A stretch of 64,000 bases of DNA, taken from NCBI GenBank assembly GCA_964252015.1, contig CAXULW010000019.1, positions 1 to 64,000 on the forward strand, in the 5' to 3' direction. The DNA is from CAXSBR01 sp964252015. GTDB lineage: Bacteria; Actinomycetota; Actinomycetes; Mycobacteriales; Jatrophihabitantaceae. Of the stretch, positions 16,375 to 25,202 are shown in pieces. The notes beneath the pieces are model-generated. The model had not been told where the DNA came from, did not search any database, and saw only the letters and a program-made list of their open reading frames with translations. Within the stretch, counting starts at the first letter, position 1. Each line of letters starts with the position of its first letter. A program made the translations under genes and the position numbers.

Positions 16375-18884
16375 ATGAGCGTTTTTCGCGCAGTGGGCGT
16401 CGGGGTCGCGGCTCTCGTGCTTCTGGGGGCGGCTGGGATTGTCGGCACGGATTCGGTGGCGTCCGCTTCGGGCGCCTCGGCCGCGGCCGGCGCAGGGACG
16501 TTCGTCTCGGTGGCGCCGACGCGGATCATGGACTCGAGCAGATCGCTGGGGGCACGAGCACCGTTGCCGCACGGGGTCACGACGTTGCACGTGCTCGGTG
16601 GGGCGGTGCCTGCTTCGGCGCAGGTGACGGCGGTGGTGGTCACGGTGACGGTCAGTGCGCCGGCGGCGAGCGGCTATCTGACCGTGTACCAGGACGGGGG
16701 CACGCGGCCGGGCACATCGAACGTGAACTTCGCCGCCGGCCGTTCGCAGGCCGACCAGGTGTACGCGCCGGTCGGGGCGAACGGTGACATCGATCTGTAC
16801 AACGGATCCGCCGGCGCCATGCGCGTGCTGGTGGACGTGACGGGCTATTTCGCGCAGGTCGCGAACGCGCCGGCGGGGTCGTTCGTCGCGCTGACCCCGC
16901 GCCGGGCGCTCGACACCCGGTCCCCGTCCGGTGGCGGGGCCTTGCCCGGGCACTCGACGCGGGCGGTGCAGCTGACCGGAGTGGGATCGACTCCCGTCGG
17001 TGGGGCTTCGGCGGTGGCGTTCACCCTGACCGCGCTCTCGCCCACCGCAGGGGGGTACCTGAGCGTCTATGCGGCGGGCCGCGCTCGGCCGGGCACGTCG
17101 AACGTGGACTTCGCTACGCATCAGGCGGTGGGAAACCTGGTGGTGGCGTCGGTCGGTACCGGGGGGAAGGTCGACGTCTACAACGGGTCGGCCGGGTCGG
17201 TGCAGTTGGTCGTCGACGTGCAGGGCTACTTCGTGTCCGGAACCCCACGGCTGGGTGGCACCTACGTCCCCGTCCCGCCCACCCGCGTCTTCTCCGAACG
17301 CAGCGTGGCCGCCCGGGACACGTTCGGCTACGACAATTACCTCGCTCCGCCCGTGTTCCCGGACGATGTCGTCGGGAGCGAGGTCGTCAACCTGACCGCT
17401 TCGGGGGTCAGCGCCAGCGGGTTTGCGGTCGCCTACCGGACCGACAAACCGCGCCCGTCTGCGGTCTCGACCATGAACCTGACCCGCGGGTTCGTGACGG
17501 CCGGGCTCACCCAGACGCCTGGGGGCACGATCTACAACGGCACGGCCGCGTCCGTTCGGTTCACCGGCGACTTCTTCGGGTATTACGTCGCTCCGGCGGG
17601 CATCGGCGCGCTCACCGGCCACATCACCGACGCGAGTACCCACCGCGGCATCGGCCACATCCTCGTCACCCTGCTCTTGCTACGCCAGGAGGGTCTGGAT
17701 CAATCCGAAACCACGTACACCCAGGTCACCACCGCGGCGGACGGGTCGTACGCCTTCCCAGCGCCTACGCCGGGAACACATTTTTCCTGTGCGCGAATAC
17801 GCTGCACGCCGTTCAGCCGAATGCGGCTACCGGCTACCCGAACGAGTGTTATGGCGCCACGTCGGCTGATCCGACGAAAGCAACCGCGGTGACGCTCACC
17901 GGCGGGTCGACCACGACCATCGACCTCGCGCTGCCGCAGATCGCCGCGGGGACGGTGCGCGGGACGGTCACGAACGCCGCGGGTACCGAACTCGCGGGCG
18001 TCGGGGTGACGCTCACCCTCCACGGCGCCACCCCGTCACCAGGCCCGCTCGTCACCGACGGCTCCGGGGCCTACTACGCCGAACTCGCGCCGGGTTCATA
18101 CGACCTGTGCTTCGACCCGGACCGCGTGCCGAAGGGGAGCACTCCGTACGGATACGCGCCCGTGTGCCGAACGCTGACCGTCACCGCCGGTGCGACGGTG
18201 TCCGGCGATCAGGTCATCCCCGCGTACGGCAGCATCTCCGGTCGGGTCACCACGAGCACCGGCAAGGCCGTCAGCTCCGGCGCGGTCGAGGCGTTCCTGC
18301 CGAACGGTGGCCCCGCCGGCGGGGTCGAGCTCAGCTCTACCGGTACCTTCACGATTCCCACCCTCGCTCCCGGCTCCTACACGGTGTGCGTGGCCACGGG
18401 TGCAGCGTCGCTGCCGCCGTACGGCTATGCCGATGAGTGCTACCAGAACGTGCTTTGGCCAGAGGGATTGTGGAGCGACATCCCCGCCGGCACTACCCCG
18501 GTCGTCGTGGCCTCCGGTGCCAACTCGGCCATCAACACCATGGTTTTGCCGCCGGACGGTGCGATCTCCGGCCGGGTCACCGATTCACACGGCACGCCGA
18601 TCACCAAGGGCGTCGACGTCGATGTGTATGACCCCGCGAACGGGGCCGAGGCCGGGCAGGCCCAGGTCGATGCACACGGGGTCTACACCGTGATCGGGCT
18701 GCCCGCCTCGAGCACCGGATACACCGTCTGCTTCATTGCCCAGCGGTCCGGACTTGCGCCGGTCGGGCAGTGTTACCGCGGCGTCGCGTGGAACACGGCC
18801 CCGCCTACGCCAGCCGGCACGACGCCAGTCTCAGTCTCCTCCGGGGCCGTTCATCTCGGCGTGGACGCGGTTCTGCCTATCTAG
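16375..18884 (+). pseudogene. Secreted surface protein with repeated beta modules, split by a frameshift
   Basis: An N-terminal signal peptide (MSVFRAVGVGVAALVLLGAAG...) is followed by three modules of about 115 aa, each ending like VDLYNGSAG...VVDVxGYF, and then by carboxypeptidase-regulatory-like modules (GxVTxxxGTxLxGVxVTL...GSYxVC). Near 17781-17787 the frame breaks: the first frame runs into unrelated residues and stops at 17892, while the -1 frame continues in family style (FLCANTL...GYPNECYGA) to 18884. A gene caller would report 16375-17892 and 17889-18884 with a GTGA overlap. It could be a real one-base deletion, a sequencing error at TTTTT, or programmed slippage. GGAG six bases before ATG 16375 supports the start. 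Function unknown; cell-surface adhesion is a guess. Confidence 0.75.
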
Positions 18885-18941
18885 CGGGGAGCTGAAGCGT
18901 TCTCGTCGGTGCCCGGACGTGAGCCTTGAGCCCGCAGCGCG

Positions 18942-19529
18942 TCAGCGGTCGAAGGGGAGGTGGCGGCCGAGGATGGCGAAGGGACGGACCTCGCCCGGGA
19001 AATAGTGGCGGCGGGCGAGGTCGATGAAGCCCATCCGACGGTAGAGGTGCATGGCCGTGGTGTCGGCGTCCGGCGTGGACAGCAGCATGGTGCGGTGGGG
19101 TAGTCCGCTGGCCAGCGATTCCAGGAGCGCGCGACCGACGCCGCGGCCCTGCGCGGACGGGTGCACGTGCAACTCGGACAGCTCGAACGCGTCGGTCATC
19201 CACTGCGCGGCTTGATCGTCGGTGAGCGCCTCCCGGACCATCTCGTGCCACCACTGGCCGTGTTCGCTCAGGTAGCCGTACCCGAACCCGATCAGCCGGT
19301 CCTGCTGGTCGAACGCGGCCCGGGCGGCGAAGTGTGGAAACGTGGACTGGCTGCGGGCCGATCGCGCTCGCACGACGCCGGCCTGGGCCACGTACCCCAT
19401 CGCCTCGGCGTAGATGGCCATGGCGTCTTCGGCGTAGCGGTGGAACTGGTCCGCGCTCCACACCTCGATGCGCAGACGCGCGGCGTCGGCCACGGTGGGC
19501 AAGCTTAGAGGCTGTGGGATCGTGTTCAT
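18942..19529 (-). CDS. GNAT-family N-acetyltransferase
   Basis: The 195-aa protein has the acetyl-CoA-binding motif A of GNAT enzymes, ELSELHVHPSAQGRGVGRALLESL, followed by TPDADTTAMHLYRRMGFIDL. Substrate unknown. An acetyltransferase also occupies this part of the block in mycobacteria (Rv2170), so it may be the positional equivalent, which I cannot confirm. The ATG at 19529 fits the domain; the ORF continues 17 codons upstream without similarity. It lies 32 bp downstream of cysH on the same strand and could be read through from the sulfur operon. Confidence 0.85.
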   Translation of the reverse strand: MNTIPQPLSLPTVADAARLRIEVWSADQFHRYAEDAMAIYAEAMGYVAQAGVVRARSARSQSTFPHFAARAAFDQQDRLIGFGYGYLSEHGQWWHEMVREALTDDQAAQWMTDAFELSELHVHPSAQGRGVGRALLESLASGLPHRTMLLSTPDADTTAMHLYRRMGFIDLARRHYFPGEVRPFAILGRHLPFDR

Positions 19530-19561
19530 GCGCGCAGGCCGATCGAATCGTGCTGACCGGC

Positions 19562-20263
19562 TCAGACGTGCAGTCCGCACTCGACCTTGGCGAATCCAGC
19601 CCAGCGTCCGGACCGCGAGTCGTCACCGACGGATTTGGCCGTGCACGGCTCGCAGCCGACCGAGCCGTATCCCTCGGACAGGATCGGGTTGACCAGGATG
19701 TTGTGCTCGACGATGTAGGCGTCGACGTCGTCCTGGCTCCAGGTGGCGATCGGGTTGATCTTGACCAACCCGCGGTGGGCGTCCCAGTGCACCACCTTCG
19801 TACGCGACCGGCTGAACGACTCGTCCCGGCGCAATCCCGCGGTCCATGCCGCATACGGCGCCAACGCGGTGCCCAGCGGGGTGACCTTGCGCATCGCGCA
19901 GCACTTGTCGGGGTCGCGGGCGAAAAGATCAGGTCCGTACTGCGCGTCCTGCTCGGCCACGGTCAGCTCGGGGGTGATCGTGCGGAGCGTGATCGGCATG
20001 GTCGCTTTGACCGCGTCCCGGGTGCCGATGGTCTCGGCGAAGTGGTACCCGGTGTCGAGGAAGATCACGTCCACGCCCGGCTGCACGCGCGAGGCCAGGT
20101 GCGGGACGACCGCGTCGGCCATGGACGATGCGACACACCACGACGGCCCGAACTCGGCCGAAGCCCATTCCAGGATCTCGAGCGCCGGCGCCCCCTCGAA
20201 CTCACGGCCGGCCCAGTCGGCCAGATCGGCCAACCGGCCATGCTCGGACGCAGGCGCGCTCAT
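19562..20263 (-). CDS. cysH: Assimilatory adenylylsulfate (APS/PAPS) reductase
   Basis: Reduces activated sulfate to sulfite using thioredoxin. The 233-aa protein has the PAPS-reductase fold with VIFLDTGYHFAET, and the cysteine pattern CC (in DKCCAMRKV) with CxxC (in GCEPC) that ligates a 4Fe-4S cluster. That pattern marks the APS-using branch, as in mycobacteria and streptomycetes. The final ECGLHV carries the catalytic cysteine. ATG 20263 has GGAGAG a few bases upstream and overlaps the small zinc-ribbon gene by 4 bp, so both belong to the sir operon. Confidence 0.94.
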   Translation of the reverse strand: MSAPASEHGRLADLADWAGREFEGAPALEILEWASAEFGPSWCVASSMADAVVPHLASRVQPGVDVIFLDTGYHFAETIGTRDAVKATMPITLRTITPELTVAEQDAQYGPDLFARDPDKCCAMRKVTPLGTALAPYAAWTAGLRRDESFSRSRTKVVHWDAHRGLVKINPIATWSQDDVDAYIVEHNILVNPILSEGYGSVGCEPCTAKSVGDDSRSGRWAGFAKVECGLHV

Positions 20264-20457
20264 GCTTTCTCTCCGGTGTTCACGAGTGCGGAACGGTTGA
20301 CAAGTCCCAGGTATTTCAAGGCAAACGCCCGCTGGCAGGAATTGCAGCGCCATTGCCCGTGGCCAGCCGACCCGTCGGTGGGGTCAAACGGACGGATGTC
20401 CTCATCGCCGCAGTACGCGCAGTAGAACGGCGCCGCATGCCCAGTGGGAGCGCTCAC
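20260..20457 (-). CDS. Small zinc-ribbon protein of the sulfur operon
   Basis: A 65-aa protein with two CxxC pairs (CAYCGDED and CNSCQRAF) that should hold one zinc. A small gene of this kind is commonly found between sulfite reductase and cysH in actinobacteria; its role is not established, and delivery of electrons or of a redox partner has not been shown. It overlaps cysH by 4 bp and lies 85 bp after sir. Confidence 0.8.
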   Translation of the reverse strand: MSAPTGHAAPFYCAYCGDEDIRPFDPTDGSAGHGQWRCNSCQRAFALKYLGLVNRSALVNTGEKA

Positions 20458-20542
20458 TGTGACACCTGCTCTTCGCGCAAGCGCTCATCGCGTTGTTCGC
20501 TCCGCTCCTCGGGCGCTGAAAAGCGCGCCCTGCGATGCTCAC

Positions 20543-22300
20543 TCACACCAGCCACTCCTCGTCCGCGCGCGTCACGTACGAGGCGAAGGACTCGCCGTCG
20601 CTGCGGCGCTCGGTGTAGCCGCGCAGAACGCGTTCGGCGTACACCGGGGCCTCATCGGCGGTGACCTTCAGCCCGCGGAACTTGCGTCCGAAGGCGGCCT
20701 CGGTGCCCAGCTGGCCGCCGAGGTGCACCTGGAACGCTTCCACGTCGGCACCGTCGGCGTCGCGGGCGATGATGCCCTTGAACCCGATGTCGGCCACCTG
20801 GAAGCGGGCGCACGAGTTCGGGCAGCCGTTGACGTTGACGGTGATCGGGGTGTCGAACTCCGGCAGCCGCTGCTCGAGTTCGGTGCGGATGACTTCGGCC
20901 CGCGCCTTGGTCTCGACGATGGCCAGCTTGCAGAACTCGATGCCGGTGCACGCGATCGTGCCGCGGTGGAAGGCCGACGGTCGTGCCGCCAGCCCGATCG
21001 CGTCGAGTTCGGTGATCAGCTCTTCCACGTTGGCCTCGGGTACGTCCAGCACCACCAGGCCCTGCTGCGCCGTGGTGGACACCCGTCCGCCGCCCAGACG
21101 CAGGCTGAGGTCGGCGAGCGCGGCGAGCGCGGTGCCGCTGGTGCGCCCGGACTTGGTGGTGACGCCGACCGCGTTGAGGCCGTTGCGTTGCGGTTGAACG
21201 CCGACGTGGTCGCGGTTGGCCGGTGACGGGCCCGGCCCCGGACCGTCGGGAAGGCGGAAGCCGAGGTACTCCTTCTCCATCACCTCGCGAAACTTCTCCG
21301 TGCCCCAGTCGGCGACCAGGAACTTCAGGCGGGCGTGGTTGCGTGAGCGGCGGTAACCGTAGTCGCGGAAGACGGACGCCACCGCGGACCAGACGTCGCT
21401 GACCTGCTCGGGACGCACGTACACACCCAGGCGCTGGGCGAACATGGGGTTGGTGGACAGGCCGCCGCCGACCCACAGGTCGAAGCCTGGGGTCCCGTCG
21501 GCATCGGCTACCCCGACGAACGAGACGTCGTTGATCTCGTGGTTGGTGCAGTGCTGGGTGCACCCCGAGATCGAGGTCTTGAACTTGCGGGGCAGGTTGG
21601 AGAAGGCCGGGTCGCCGAGATACTTGTCGACGGTGGCGCGCAGCGCGGGCAATCCGTTGATCACGGCGTCGGCAGTCTCGCCCTCGAGCGGGCACGAGAG
21701 CATGACGCGCGGAGTGTCGCCGCAGGCCTCCGTCGTGCTCAGGCCGATGCCCTCGAGCTGTTCCCAGATGGCGGGCATGTCTTCAACGCGGATCCAGTGC
21801 AGCTGCACGTTCTGCCGGTCGGTGATGTCAGCGACGTCACGGCCGTACCTGGTCGCGATATTGGCGATGACCCGCAGCTGCCCGGCCGAAAGGCGCCCGC
21901 CGTCGATGCGGATGCGGAGCATGAAGTACTCGTCCTCGAGCTCCTCCGGCTCCAGGATCGCGGTGCGTCCGCCGGGGATGCCGGGCGCGCGCTGGGTGTA
22001 GAGCCCGTACCAGCGGAAACGCCCGCGCAGGTCACTCGGGTCGATGCCGGCGAAGCCCGTCTTGGAGTAGATGTCGACGATGCGCTGACGCACGGCCAGG
22101 CCGTCGCTATCACGCTTGGCGCGCTCGTTCGGGTTCAACGGTTCGCGGTACCCCAACGCCCACTGACCCTGGCCGCGACGGGCCGGCTTGGCGGCACGGG
22201 CGCTCGCGTTGCGCGTTGCTGAGGGTGCGTTGACGCCGGCCGGCGGTGCGCTGCGCGTGGCCGGCTCTGCGCTGCGCCGGGCCGGCGTCGGGGCTGACAT
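20543..22300 (-). CDS. sir: Ferredoxin-dependent sulfite (nitrite/sulfite) reductase
   Basis: Six-electron reduction of sulfite to sulfide with siroheme and a coupled 4Fe-4S cluster. The 585-aa protein has paired ferredoxin-like and siroheme domains; cluster ligands are in IACTGIEFCKLAI and VNGCPNSCARFQ, and SGCTQHCTNHEIND is also conserved. The first 45 residues are Ala/Arg-rich and outside the domain. The ATG at 22300 is the natural start. Upstream lies a short leader-peptide ORF and competing hairpins, so control by cysteine or sulfur supply is likely. Downstream the zinc-ribbon gene and cysH follow. Confidence 0.94.
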   Translation of the reverse strand: MSAPTPARRSAEPATRSAPPAGVNAPSATRNASARAAKPARRGQGQWALGYREPLNPNERAKRDSDGLAVRQRIVDIYSKTGFAGIDPSDLRGRFRWYGLYTQRAPGIPGGRTAILEPEELEDEYFMLRIRIDGGRLSAGQLRVIANIATRYGRDVADITDRQNVQLHWIRVEDMPAIWEQLEGIGLSTTEACGDTPRVMLSCPLEGETADAVINGLPALRATVDKYLGDPAFSNLPRKFKTSISGCTQHCTNHEINDVSFVGVADADGTPGFDLWVGGGLSTNPMFAQRLGVYVRPEQVSDVWSAVASVFRDYGYRRSRNHARLKFLVADWGTEKFREVMEKEYLGFRLPDGPGPGPSPANRDHVGVQPQRNGLNAVGVTTKSGRTSGTALAALADLSLRLGGGRVSTTAQQGLVVLDVPEANVEELITELDAIGLAARPSAFHRGTIACTGIEFCKLAIVETKARAEVIRTELEQRLPEFDTPITVNVNGCPNSCARFQVADIGFKGIIARDADGADVEAFQVHLGGQLGTEAAFGRKFRGLKVTADEAPVYAERVLRGYTERRSDGESFASYVTRADEEWLV

Positions 22301-22378
22301 GGTTTTCGAGGTCCTTCGGGGGGGTTTAGGGCCGTGATCGGTCCCAGGGGAACAGCCGGACGTCGCGAGGCAGGGGCT

Positions 22379-22412
22379 CGAACCGGGTTATGAGCGAACC
22401 GGACACGGTTCG
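22379..22412 (-). promoter_or_regulatory. Competing hairpins after the sir leader peptide (attenuator-like)
   Basis: CGGTTCG (22412-22406) can pair with either of two copies of CGAACCG: 22395-22401 (loop of four bases) or 22379-22385. The two pairings are mutually exclusive. On the transcript the first arm begins 10 bases after the leader stop codon, so a ribosome on the leader would decide which hairpin forms. No T-tract follows; the effect could be on translation of sir, Rho access or elongation. Confidence 0.45.
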
Positions 22413-22422
22413 ACGCCGGACC

Positions 22423-22488
22423 TCAGCGGGTTACAGGCGGCATACAGCCGGTGCCGACCAGACGCATCAGGTCGACATGGCGACGCAT
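22423..22488 (-). CDS. Putative leader peptide of the sir operon
   Basis: A 21-codon frame beginning MRRHVDLMRLVGTGC and ending in Arg. The HVDL-x-R core is typical of the short actinobacterial leader peptides found in front of sulfur-assimilation genes. It contains one Cys codon (22446-22444) seven codons before the stop. It begins 188 bases upstream of the sir start on the same strand. An in-frame GTG at 22518 could extend it by ten residues. Proposed role: ribosome behaviour at Cys or at the stop sets sir expression. Confidence 0.6.
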   Translation of the reverse strand: MRRHVDLMRLVGTGCMPPVTR

Positions 22489-22647
22489 CGTCAGATGCAG
22501 GTCGCGAGGCTGGTTCACGATGCGATCATCCCACACCTGGCTCCGATGGGGAAATGCCGCCGGTCACATCCACCTCAGGGCGCCGCGTCCGCTGTGGCAC
22601 GATTTACTGTCGATCAACACCTGCCGGCAGATCCTGAGAGGGCCACC

Positions 22648-23229
22648 TTGTCGTCTGCGCCGTCCGTTTCCGTGGAATCGGCCCCCGTTTCCGGTACTGC
22701 CCCGGCCGGCTCCGGTGCCACCATCTGGCTCACCGGGCTGCCCAGCGCGGGCAAGACCACGACCGCCAACGCGCTGGCCGAACGGCTGACCGAGCTGGGG
22801 CGCCCGGTCGAGATCCTCGACGGTGACGCGGTGCGTCCGGTGCTGTCGCCGGAGCTGGGCTACTCGCGGGCGGACCGTGACGCCAACGTGGCCAGGATCG
22901 GCTGGGTGGCGTCGCGGCTGGCCCGCCACGGCGTCATCGTCATTGCTGCCGTCGTCTCGCCGTTCGCGGCGGCGCGCGACGGGGTGCGCGCTCGTCACCA
23001 GGGACAGGCCCGCTTCTACGAGGTACATATCGCCACCCCGGTCGAGGTCTGCGCGCAACGCGACGTCAAGGGTCTGTACGCCCGTCAGCGCACCGGCGAG
23101 GTGGCCGGGTTGACCGGCATAGACGACGAGTACGAGCCGCCCCTGCACCCCGAGCTCGTCATCGACACATCAGCCCGCCCACTGGCGCAATCGGTCGACG
23201 ACCTCGTCGAGATGCTCGACGCCTCCTGA
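22648..23229 (+). CDS. cysC: Adenylylsulfate kinase
   Basis: Phosphorylates APS to PAPS. After a 25-residue Ser/Pro/Ala-rich lead the 193-aa protein has the P-loop GLPSAGKTTTANAL, then ILDGDAVRPVLSPELGYSRADRDANVARIGWVA and the ending DDEYEPPLHPEL, all typical of CysC. The start is most likely TTG 22648, seven bases after GAGAGGG; no ATG lies near. TACTGT at 22605-22610 could be the -10 box. It is divergent from sir. ATP sulfurylase genes (cysD/cysN), normally adjacent, are not in the window. PAPS may feed the sulfotransferase at 14 kb. Confidence 0.92.
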   Translation: MSSAPSVSVESAPVSGTAPAGSGATIWLTGLPSAGKTTTANALAERLTELGRPVEILDGDAVRPVLSPELGYSRADRDANVARIGWVASRLARHGVIVIAAVVSPFAAARDGVRARHQGQARFYEVHIATPVEVCAQRDVKGLYARQRTGEVAGLTGIDDEYEPPLHPELVIDTSARPLAQSVDDLVEMLDAS

Positions 23230-23270
23230 CACTGACGACCCTGACACCGACGACCCTGACACCGACGGTC
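23226..23270 (+). repeat. Three 15-bp tandem repeats at the cysC 3-prime end
   Basis: Units CTGACACTGACGACC (23226-23240), CTGACACCGACGACC (23241-23255) and CTGACACCGACGGTC (23256-23270). The cysC stop TGA (23227-23229) lies in the first unit. The repeats fill about half of the short gap before cysG; no function is evident. Confidence 0.8.
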
Positions 23271-23308
23271 CCCGCTACGCCGTTTCCACGCCGGACCACA
23301 CTGGAGCG

Positions 23309-24547
23309 GTGACTGACTACCCGCTGCTGCTCGACCTGACCGGTCGCAAGGTCGTCGTGGTCGGCGGCGGGGAAGTGGCTACCCGGCGGGTGCGGGATCT
23401 GTGCCGCGCCGGTGCCGCCGTCACCGTCGTCGCTCCTACGGTGAGCGGGCGGATCCATCACCTGGTGGGCACCGGCGAGGTGCGGTGGGAAGCGCGCGAG
23501 TTTGCCGGCCGGGACGTGGTCGACGCGTGGCTGGTCGTCGCCGCCACGGACGTACCGTCGGTCAACGAACGTGCGGCCGCCGCCGCGGAGCGCAACCAGA
23601 TCTTCTGCGTCCGGGTCGATTCCGCCACCGGTGGCAACGCCCGCACGCCCGCGGTGCTGCGGCGGGGACCGTTGACGGTGACCGTCAACGCCGGCGACGA
23701 CCCGTTGCGGGCGGTGGGGCTGCGCGACGACATCGGCACGGCCCTCGACGCCGGGACGCTTGTTTCGCGCCCGCGCCGGTCGTCCGGCCGCGGCCGGGTG
23801 GCCCTGGTCGGCGGCGGCCCGGGTGACCCCGACCTGATCACCGTGCGCGGACGGCGGCTGGTGGCCGAGGCCGACGTGGTCGTGGTCGACCGGCTGGCGC
23901 CACGCGAGCTGTTGCTGGCCCTGCCCGAGGACGTGGAGATCATCGACTGTGGCAAGGCCGCGCACCGGCACAACCTGACCCAGGACCAGATCAACGCGGT
24001 GCTGATCGACCGCGCCCGGGCCGGCGCCCGCGTGGTCCGGCTGAAGGGCGGCGATCCCTACATCTATGGACGGGGTACGGAAGAGGTGCAGGCGTGCCTC
24101 GACGCGGGTGTTGACGTCGAGGTCGTGCCCGGGCTCAGCTCGGCGACGGCGGGTCCTGCGCTGGCCGGCATCCCGTTGACCCACCGGGGGATGGCGGTGG
24201 ACTTCGCCGTCGTGTCGGGACATCTGGATCCCGGCCTGCCCCGTGACGGAGGGCTGGACTGGCCGGCGCTGGCTACGGGGCCGGACACGCTGGTGCTGCT
24301 GATGGCGATGGAGCGCCTGGGTGACATTGCCGCGACGCTGATCGGCCACGGCCGCTCGGCCGGCACCCCGAGTGCGGTGGTACACCGGGCCGGCAGCCGT
24401 CGGCAAGTCGTCCTGCGCGCGCCGCTGGAGGAGATCGGCGCGGTGGCCGTTGCGCAGGGGGTAGGAGCGCCGGCCGTGGTCGTGGTGGGTGCCGTCGCCG
24501 GGCTGGCGGACCTGCCGTCGTGGGTGCCGTCACCGGCCAACTCGTAG
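23309..24547 (+). CDS. cysG: Siroheme synthase: precorrin-2 dehydrogenase/chelatase plus uroporphyrinogen-III methyltransferase
   Basis: Makes siroheme, the cofactor of the sulfite reductase encoded nearby. The N-terminal part (about 1-150) is the NAD-binding dehydrogenase/ferrochelatase (PLLLDLTGRKVVVVGGGEVATRRV); the C-terminal part (about 165-405) is the SAM-dependent methyltransferase with VALVGGGPGDPDLITVRG, VRLKGGDPYIYGRGTEE and VVPGLSSATAGPALAGIPLTHRG. At 412 aa it is slightly shorter than enterobacterial CysG. The GTG at 23309 begins directly at the domain; CACACT six bases before it weakly resembles a leaderless start. Same strand as cysC, 79 bp apart. Confidence 0.93.
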   Translation: MTDYPLLLDLTGRKVVVVGGGEVATRRVRDLCRAGAAVTVVAPTVSGRIHHLVGTGEVRWEAREFAGRDVVDAWLVVAATDVPSVNERAAAAAERNQIFCVRVDSATGGNARTPAVLRRGPLTVTVNAGDDPLRAVGLRDDIGTALDAGTLVSRPRRSSGRGRVALVGGGPGDPDLITVRGRRLVAEADVVVVDRLAPRELLLALPEDVEIIDCGKAAHRHNLTQDQINAVLIDRARAGARVVRLKGGDPYIYGRGTEEVQACLDAGVDVEVVPGLSSATAGPALAGIPLTHRGMAVDFAVVSGHLDPGLPRDGGLDWPALATGPDTLVLLMAMERLGDIAATLIGHGRSAGTPSAVVHRAGSRRQVVLRAPLEEIGAVAVAQGVGAPAVVVVGAVAGLADLPSWVPSPANS

Positions 24548-24593
24548 CTCGCCCGTCGATCTCGCGCAGTTTTGTCGTACCCCTGTTCTATGG

Positions 24594-24609
24594 TCGAACA
24601 GACGTTCGA
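24594..24609. promoter_or_regulatory. LexA (SOS) box upstream of the HEPN-methyltransferase-dinB genes
   Basis: TCGAACAGACGTTCGA is a perfect match to the actinobacterial LexA site TCGAAC-N4-GTTCGA, and the dyad extends one more pair on each side (24593-24610). TATGGT at 24589-24594 reads as a -10 box touching the site, so bound LexA would block the promoter. The first ATG lies 33 bases downstream of the box. Confidence 0.88.
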
Positions 24610-24642
24610 CGGAGGGTCGAGCGGGTGCGATAGGGGCAGAAA

Positions 24643-25155
24643 ATGACGGTGGAAGAGCAGGTGCGCAGGTACGTGGGTCCCAGCTTGCTGTGGCGGGCGG
24701 AGACGGTGCTGGCGCAGGCGCGGACGTTGCTGGGTGACGCGCGGGCGGAGCCGCTGGCCGCGGACCGGTTCCGGATCGCCCACCTGGCCGCATTGCGGGG
24801 CACGGCGGCGTTGCTGTCCGTGGTGACGTCGACGGCGATCCCGGTGCGGCGCCGCCCGACGAGCGCGTGGGTGTTGCTCGAGCGGGCGCTGCCCGAGTTC
24901 GCCGATTGGGCAGCGTATTTCGCAGCCAATCAAGGGCAACGGGCTGCGGCCGACGCGGGGGTGGGCGGCGCGGTCGCCGTCGCCGAGGCCGATGATCTGA
25001 TCGAGGCGACGACGACCTTCCTCGACCTGGTCGAGGCCGGCGTCGTCGAGGCCACCCTGCGCGGCGGCCGGGCGGACGCGCCGACGCTGGTGGCCGCCCT
25101 GGGACCGCTGGACTGGCCGCCGCAGAGGGTGGGTCGTCGGGCCGCGGCGAGTTGA
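24643..25155 (+). CDS. SAV_6107-type HEPN-domain protein
   Basis: A 170-aa all-helical protein (VEEQVRRYVGPSLLWRAETVLAQARTLL, RFRIAHLAALRGTAALLSV, TSAWVLLERALPEFADWAAYFA) that I recognise as the small HEPN-domain family found near the dcw cluster in streptomycetes. The RxxxxH ribonuclease motif of toxic HEPN proteins is not visible, so it may be a non-catalytic helical adaptor. It is the first gene behind the perfect LexA box, which makes it a candidate damage-response gene. Its stop overlaps a TTG of the next gene. Confidence 0.75.
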   Translation: MTVEEQVRRYVGPSLLWRAETVLAQARTLLGDARAEPLAADRFRIAHLAALRGTAALLSVVTSTAIPVRRRPTSAWVLLERALPEFADWAAYFAANQGQRAAADAGVGGAVAVAEADDLIEATTTFLDLVEAGVVEATLRGGRADAPTLVAALGPLDWPPQRVGRRAAAS

Positions 25156-25202
25156 ACGCGGTCACGCTGAGCGCGGGCCGGGCGGCACTACTGTCGGTGC
25201 CT

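Noticed and set aside
17889..18884. Independent 331-aa gene starting at GTG 17889
   Set aside because: It begins in the middle of a repeat module and lacks a signal peptide; the frameshifted single-gene reading explains both halves.
20543..22300. Nitrite reductase of nitrate assimilation
   Set aside because: The family is shared, but the neighbours cysH, cysC and cysG and the sulfur-type leader peptide point to sulfite as substrate.
22370..22412. tRNA-like T-arm (CTCGAACCGGG) near the sir leader
   Set aside because: No acceptor, anticodon or D-arm can be built around it; competing hairpins of a leader region explain it better.
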